DNA from: Kalmanozyma brasiliensis GHG001 | Taxonomy: Eukaryota; Basidiomycota; Ustilaginomycetes; Ustilaginales | Direction: 5' to 3' | Length of the DNA stretch: 64,000 bases | Assembly: GCF_000497045.1 (NCBI RefSeq) | Contig: NW_015961952.1 | Coordinates: 1-64,000, forward strand | Shown here: piece after piece, positions 58,768 to 64,000 of the stretch | Position numbering within the stretch: the first letter of the stretch is position 1 | How the letters are laid out: each line of letters starts with the position of its first letter | Notes under the pieces: generated by a model | Told to the model about the DNA's origin: nothing | Database searches by the model: none | The model's input: the letters and a program-made list of their open reading frames with translations, nothing else | Position numbers and translations under genes: made by a program

Positions 58768-60620
58768 CTGCGAGTCAGCAACGGATGCTAAGCTCGAGGC
58801 TGTGATTAAAGCAAGCAGTGACGTTGACAGAAGTGTGATCGGGGATCGAGTGAGAGCGCGGCAGAGCTAGCGGATCTGCGCACTTGAGATAAGGGAGAGG
58901 CTCGCAGGTGCGCTAGTTGGAATGGGTTTGTGGCAGCGCACGAGCCGTGTTGCAGTGCAGCTGGGCTAGGCTGAACGTGCGCAGCTGCCAAGAGACGAAG
59001 AGGAAGCTCTGCGCAGAAGGATCTCGAGTTTTCCGAGCCAAAGAGTGATGAGTGCGCAGGCCGCGGTTACGAAGTGTACGCTTGAAGCAGAGGCCAAGGT
59101 TGTGCGAGCTTGCGCCGAAAAAGGCCGCGGAATGTGAAAGTATTGCGCAAGGTGATGAGGGATAGAAGAGAACAAGTTTGGTTCCAAGAGCTAGACAAGG
59201 TTGGCGAGATGAAATGGCGCAGACGGCGGAGATGCGCAGCTTGATGCAGAGTGAGGCGAATGCGCAAATGCTCAGTGGATGGAGACTGAGACTGCGACTG
59301 GGTATCGATTGAGGATGCTTGCAAGGTCCACAGGAGAGCAGCAGAAGAGATGGATGCGCAGCGACGACGGTGAGGTGGATGTGATTGAGTGTGAAGGTGA
59401 GACCGAGGGAGGATGGAAGATGAGAATGAATGGATTGTCACCTTGTCGACCCTGAGCAGCGGTGTGCGTGTGTGTGTGTGTGTGTTGTGCTGCGGTGTGC
59501 TGTGCTGTGATTTCGATGCATGCAAATTGGCCGAAGAGAGTGCGATTTGGCTTGGTTTGTTAGCCGTGGCAGCAGCACGAGTGCAGTTTGATGCAGCCTC
59601 GAGCCTCTGGTCAATCTCCGCTCTGACGCAGAGAACACGCAACGCAGATCGCAAATTTCGGCCTCGCTTGTTCACTCTGCAGCTTGCTCTCGACCAAAAG
59701 AAGGGTTCACCACACCCTTGCCAAGCGGCAACAGAAGCATCTCGTCGAACCGTGTCTACTCTTGCTGCACTAACCAGCACCAGCGCAATCACACAAGCCT
59801 TCGGACGAGCAGCGATAGCCAATTAGCCTACATGAGAATGATCAAAGATAAGTCAACTTCGTAGCGCTTCATCAGATAGGAGCCTAGGGCAGTGCAACGC
59901 GTGACAACCATCTTGTGGGCGTGTATCGATGAAGAGTCATCCTTTCATTGACTGAATGGCCGTCACATTACAGTTCCGATCGCTTTCCGCGGCGTTGGCT
60001 TTCGGAACAAGAGGAATCCATCCACCCGACCATGCTGCCAAGGGTGACATTGACGCAATAGCAAGGTCCGTGTCGGAAAGCCAAGAGATGCGGCGTCGGT
60101 GACAAGCTTTTCCAAGGGGATCGAATCGGCATCCTGCTTTCGCGCCGTGATCAAGGACCCTTGGCCATCTGCCCACTAGCGTCAATGTCACGTTGCATGA
60201 CCTTGCTTTTCTCATCTCTTCTAGGTAGCCTCAAAACCTTTTGACGAGGGTCACGTCGTTGGCGCTTGACGGTTGCGCTCGAACACGAAGGATGACTTGC
60301 GAGCACGATGCAAAGTCTTCATGAAGAGCAAGGCCTCGATGACAACCATGCCTGCGGGACGGTGAAGTCATCGGTTGCCTTCCTTTTCGCTCGCCTGTCG
60401 TCTTTTTCGATTCCCAAGTTTTCGCCGAATTTCCCGCGAGCCTGCGGTCGCCGGTCAAATCTCGGTTGGTGAGGGACCCTGCTCGCCATCAGCTTGGGTT
60501 TGCTCACACCGTTGAGCTTGGATCACACGGACCGCAGGCGATCAGAACTACTGCAGGCGATCATTTTAGTTCCATGAGCTGGTCGCTCTTTGTCGATGCG
60601 CTATGCTTGATGCTCGCCTC
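58768..60620. other. Long intergenic region with a TG tract
   Basis: 1.85 kb between the large disordered protein start and the transporter stop. A (TG)n-like tract lies at about 59463-59485. A 251-codon minus-strand frame (59067-59822) is Ser/Thr/His-rich, with TTG/CTC repeats and no homology that I recognise; it probably reflects leader sequence. Confidence 0.4.
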
Positions 60621-62132
60621 CTACTTCGAAGCACCGTACCGTCTGAGCAACGCCCTTCCTCCGTACCACAACACCAGCAACGCCGCAAAGCCGCCCACGA
60701 TACACGCGCCAATGATACCAGAGGCGTCGTTGGCCCTTTGCCAGAACAGCCACCATCTGCCTTCCAGTCCGCCATTACGCGTCTCGTCCTGCTTGGCGGC
60801 TGCTCGTGCGCATCGATCGCAGTTCTCCCCGATGAGCCCAAGCAGCGTGATGATCGAGATGGCGAACGCGAGCAGGATCGAGAGGAGCGTCAGGAGGTGA
60901 GAGAGGGTCGAAGATGTGCCTCGTCCGGTCAAATGTTCCTCGTTGGTAGGATCGTGTTCGGGCAGAGACGAATTATGCGGCTCGAGCAACTCGTCCTTCT
61001 TCTCGTGTGGTGTTGCATCAAGATTCATGTTTGTTGGAGTAGGCGGCGAGGCATCCTCGAAAAAGCGCAGTCGACCGAGCCACGCTAATCTCGATGTCGC
61101 TTGACCATCCTCGTCCTGCCGTCTCGGCGCAAGAAGCTCGCCAGGCGCATAAGCATTCACCATGAGCACCGAGTCCAAGCTGTCGACCAGCGTCATGCCC
61201 GCAGTGAACAGCAGCGCCAGCAACACGATGCTCGCATCCGACCGATTGGCGCTATCACCGGGCAAGATAGCCTGGTTCGTATCGAGAGACGTATCCTGCA
61301 CCTGCGAGTTGGTGGCGCCCGCAATGCCGAGCAGCGCGATCGAGGACGCGGTATCGAAGCCAAGCCCGAATAGCACGCCGATGGGATACAGCTTGTAAGG
61401 CCGGTCGACCAGTCGGAAGAGCGGATAGGCGAGACGTGTGAAGATGCCTCGGAAGCGGTGGTCCTCGTTCTGAGGCTGCTTGCCTTCTACGTCGTCGAGT
61501 CGCGCATCGGATGTCGCTTTGTCCTGCTCCTCCGTCGGTGATCCGGATTGAGCTCGATGCTTCCGCGTAGCTGAGACGCTGCTGTACAGCAGTATCGAGT
61601 TAACAATGGCGAACAGGAACAGCGTTGACCCCGAAACAGCAGCGCCAACAATGCCTCCCACGGAGCTGATCTTGCCCAGTCGATCAACGATGCCCAAGCT
61701 GATGGCAATGGCGCAGATGACGGCGACCACAATCGTCGAGTGACCCAGCGAGAACCACAAACCGCACGTCACGGGCCGCCGTGGCCGCGTGCCAGTGACG
61801 ACGGTGTAGTGGAGCGAGACAATACGACGCGTGGCATTGTCGATGACCGAGATGTGATCTGCATCGAGAGCGTGCCGAAGCCCGAGCGTCCATGCTAGCA
61901 ATGAGAGCGTGAGGAAGCGTGTGCGATGGCGAAACACGATGGCTGCTACCACCCAGAGGATCGCGTTGACAGCGAGCTCAGCCGAGATGAGCAGGATGCA
62001 GCGCAGCAGCAGTGTCGGCCGCCGACTTGGCCGCCATCGCTCCCGCCAACTGCTCATGCTTTGGTGTGGCGAGCCGATAAGATGAGATGGAAGACGAAGG
62101 GCAGCGGTGAAGGCCGAGCGTATTGGTGCCAA
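60621..62132 (-). CDS. NiCoT-family nickel/cobalt transporter
   Basis: This 503-residue protein has the NiCoT signature HALDADHI (residues 87-94, HX4DH) in the second hydrophobic segment. It also has the family pieces LGFDTASSIALLG and LFTAGMTLVDSLDSVLM, and eight or so membrane helices with a soluble loop of about 45 residues (residues 200-245) and another of about 80 before the last two helices. NiCoTs import Ni2+ or Co2+ across the plasma membrane; in fungi nickel uptake serves urease. An internal ATG (MSSWRER, residue 26) is an alternative start. Confidence 0.93.
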   Translation of the reverse strand: MAPIRSAFTAALRLPSHLIGSPHQSMSSWRERWRPSRRPTLLLRCILLISAELAVNAILWVVAAIVFRHRTRFLTLSLLAWTLGLRHALDADHISVIDNATRRIVSLHYTVVTGTRPRRPVTCGLWFSLGHSTIVVAVICAIAISLGIVDRLGKISSVGGIVGAAVSGSTLFLFAIVNSILLYSSVSATRKHRAQSGSPTEEQDKATSDARLDDVEGKQPQNEDHRFRGIFTRLAYPLFRLVDRPYKLYPIGVLFGLGFDTASSIALLGIAGATNSQVQDTSLDTNQAILPGDSANRSDASIVLLALLFTAGMTLVDSLDSVLMVNAYAPGELLAPRRQDEDGQATSRLAWLGRLRFFEDASPPTPTNMNLDATPHEKKDELLEPHNSSLPEHDPTNEEHLTGRGTSSTLSHLLTLLSILLAFAISIITLLGLIGENCDRCARAAAKQDETRNGGLEGRWWLFWQRANDASGIIGACIVGGFAALLVLWYGGRALLRRYGASK

Positions 62133-62332
62133 GAAGCTTAATTTTCTCAGGGTCCAATCTGACTCGTTATCATCTTCTTATCGAGGGCCGAATGTCGATC
62201 CAGGTTGATATCGGGCGTGCTTCAATGGCAAGGAAGGAATCTCGACGGGATGTGGACGCAATGCCGATGGCAATAGGTGGCGCGAGTCAGCGTGCATTTG
62301 CTAAAGATGAAAGACAGAGCAAGATCTCCTTC

Positions 62333-63394
62333 TCAGGAGGCCGCTGATGGATCCGTGACGCGAACAATCTTGGAAAAGTCCTGTTGGAGCGCTCTCTCCT
62401 CGGCCTCCTTCTCGTCCTCACTGCCGAAAGGATCATCCTCGTCCCTCGCAGCAGCCTCATCAGCAATTCTATCCAGCGTCCCCTGTATCCCGCCCGACTC
62501 GTCAAACCTCTTCTTCTGCTCCTGCTTCTCCAGTCGGTCCTCTTCCACCATTTTGCGGCTGAGCTCATCAACCTCGCCGGCATCTTTGCAATCTCGATAG
62601 GCTCTAATCCACCTCGCATTGATTTTTGGGAAATGCTCTCCCCAGCCAAACTTGGACAGCAACAGCCTGCCCTGAGCTGGCATGTCGACCAAATAGAAAG
62701 CGGCAGCTAGCGCTTCGACGCAATTGAGCTTCATCGGCTTGCCATAGTTGACGGGGTTGGTGGCGATCATATGCGGCAGCAGGCGCTCGTTGGGACTCTT
62801 GAGCTTGCCGAAGGGGACCTCGTCGAGTCGCGCCCAGCTACATTCGACCACCGCTACGCCGTTCTCGGCCACGATGTGGGCATCGGCAGGAGAGAGTGTT
62901 TGGGTTGCGTTGGGGGTGAGGACGATGCCGCGGAATTTCTGACCGACTCGCAACTCTTGGATGAGACCAAGACGAGAGAGCTTTTTGCCAGAACAGCGCT
63001 TGGGGTCGCAGTGATTGAAGTCCCACATGGCGACAGGGACGGATATTGAGGTGACATCGTCGCCCCCATCGATCGAGTTGGCGTCGCTGTCACCCAGATC
63101 GCTTGTGGCGTCCTGCTCGTCGTCATCGGATCTGTGCCTGGAGGGACCAGCTTCAGAGGACTCTTCGTCGCTGCTGCCCTGATCCTCGGAGTCGACCTCA
63201 TCCTCGTCGCTGTCGTCGCGCCGTGGTCCATCAATGGCGCTGTCCGGTCTCCAGCTATCCGTGTCGAACGCCGATGCATACCGATCAGCCAGGTTGCGTC
63301 CTCCACCGCGACCACCGCGACCTCGACCTCTTCCGCCTGGTGCACCTCCTCGTCCCCCCTTGCCACCTCTTGCAGATGCTGACGGCTTGCCCAT
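62333..63394 (-). CDS. TSR3: 18S rRNA aminocarboxypropyltransferase TSR3
   Basis: This 353-residue protein starts with a Gly/Arg-rich segment (GGRGRGRGGRGGGR) and an acidic Ser-rich linker. The core follows: WDFNHCDPKRCSGKKL, GIVLTPNATQTLSPAD, GVAVVECSWARLDEVPF, ERLLPHMIATNPVNYGKP and LNCVEALAAAFY, which identify TSR3. Tsr3 transfers the aminocarboxypropyl group of SAM to the 18S rRNA hypermodified pseudouridine, late in 40S maturation in the cytoplasm. The chosen start is MGKPSASARGG, which matches the family; an in-frame ATG 17 codons upstream exists. The C-terminal tail is Glu-rich. Confidence 0.93.
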   Translation of the reverse strand: MGKPSASARGGKGGRGGAPGGRGRGRGGRGGGRNLADRYASAFDTDSWRPDSAIDGPRRDDSDEDEVDSEDQGSSDEESSEAGPSRHRSDDDEQDATSDLGDSDANSIDGGDDVTSISVPVAMWDFNHCDPKRCSGKKLSRLGLIQELRVGQKFRGIVLTPNATQTLSPADAHIVAENGVAVVECSWARLDEVPFGKLKSPNERLLPHMIATNPVNYGKPMKLNCVEALAAAFYLVDMPAQGRLLLSKFGWGEHFPKINARWIRAYRDCKDAGEVDELSRKMVEEDRLEKQEQKKRFDESGGIQGTLDRIADEAAARDEDDPFGSEDEKEAEERALQQDFSKIVRVTDPSAAS

Positions 63395-64000
63395 GATCTG
63401 TTGTCGCCCGTTGTCGAAGATGAGCAGATGTGTGGTCAGCCGCACCTTGCATGCTGAGAAGAACGGCGAGGGGGCATGTGGAGAATTTTGAAACTAAAGA
63501 AGTCGGGAGTCGGCGTGACTCTCGCGCGAAGAACCTAATTTGTCAATTTGAGCGACTCGACACTATGAGAAAAAGACGGCTTTGGAAGGACGTGAGCTGG
63601 CTCAGCGAGACGAAGAGCGATCCAAGCTGTCAACTCCGTTTGAGGCCGCACTTCAGAAGAGTGGTGTTCGAGACCCTTTGGTCACTCAGTCACCCGGCTT
63701 CTACCCGGCTTGATTGGCTGCGCTTTAACCCTCAGCACGCTTTGTTCAACGAGACTGACAGGCTCAGTATGATCATCGCTGAATGATCGCATCGACTCCA
63801 TGCTGTCAATCGTGTGTTCGAGGCTGTATTGCTCCAGCAGAGGCTACCTAGTGAAAGACGCAGAATGGTCGCAGGACGAAGGAACAAGCGCAAAGGGTGC
63901 AGCTGAAGCAAGCGCTTTCACGCTCTCAGAGTCAGCAGTCTCTGGATGCGCGGACGGATCGGAGATGAATCCAAGCTCAACTGTGAAAACAGCAGCAAAG
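63395..64000. other. Upstream of TSR3 to the window edge
   Basis: 606 bp with no recognisable gene; the frames here are short. A gene continuing past the right edge cannot be excluded. Confidence 0.4.

Noticed and set aside
59067..59822. 251-codon minus-strand frame
   Set aside because: Simple-sequence-driven (TG, TC repeats), no recognisable motif; probably leader or spacer sequence.
1..64000. CRISPR arrays, operons, prophage or a biosynthetic cluster
   Set aside because: Eukaryotic chromosome end; no spaced array other than the subtelomeric motif, no backbone synthase genes (polyketide, peptide or terpene synthase) seen.

Overview
The window is the left end of a fungal nuclear chromosome. 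It opens with 15 perfect CCCTAA telomere units, the coding genes carry short introns (about 77-223 bp, GT..AG), and the gene set is plainly eukaryotic: eEF2, eIF3b, Pol II subunit RPB6, ribosomal protein L41, RanGAP, peroxin-11, a chitin synthase and a Zn2Cys6 regulator. The intron style, the proteins rich in Ser, Ala and Gln, and the chitin synthase and regulator architecture suggest a basidiomycete. A smut (Ustilaginales, Ustilago/Sporisorium-like) is my best guess. That guess is recognition from reading, not a database result.

Layout. 1-1.35 kb: telomere, a degenerate array of about 22 bp repeats, and a dead DD34E transposase fragment. 1.35-3.0 kb: no recognisable gene. 3.0-17.3 kb: ordinary core chromosome, with a multi-pass membrane protein, a metallo-beta-lactamase-fold hydrolase, a mitochondrial Sel1-repeat protein, IPI1, a LYR-motif assembly factor (SDHAF1-like), eIF3b and SPB1. 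17.3-29.4 kb: the least ordinary stretch. It holds two members of an unrecognised protein family, an internally deleted third copy, two stop-interrupted reading frames, and an 87 bp exact duplication of the end of the eEF2 gene. A TMEM115-like protein, eEF2 and RanGAP sit among them. 29.6-46.7 kb: PEX11, a Zn2Cys6 factor, the WD-repeat protein UTP17/NAN1, a tautomerase, a fatty-acid-hydroxylase-family protein, a chitin synthase, RPB6 and the 25-codon RPL41. 47.3-64 kb: seven minus-strand genes or pseudogenes in a row, namely an atypical SDR, a secreted histidine acid phosphatase, a broken and an intact extended SDR in tandem, a 1202-residue disordered protein, a NiCoT nickel/cobalt transporter and TSR3.

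Many genes serve ribosome production and use: IPI1 and SPB1 (60S), UTP17 and TSR3 (40S/18S), RPL41, eIF3b, eEF2, and RPB6, which is shared by Pol I. They lie in opposite orientations with their own promoters, so this is a themed neighbourhood and not an operon. Gene ends were refined by reading splice sites directly: the hydrolase C-terminus, the 8-nt first exon of eEF2, chitin synthase exon 1, and the introns of RPB6, RanGAP, SDHAF1, the tautomerase and the hydroxylase.

I do not see a convincing new multi-gene system. The best candidate for something undescribed is the protein family at 17.4, 26.1 and 28.7 kb, defined by a conserved C-terminal block starting RALLYYP.
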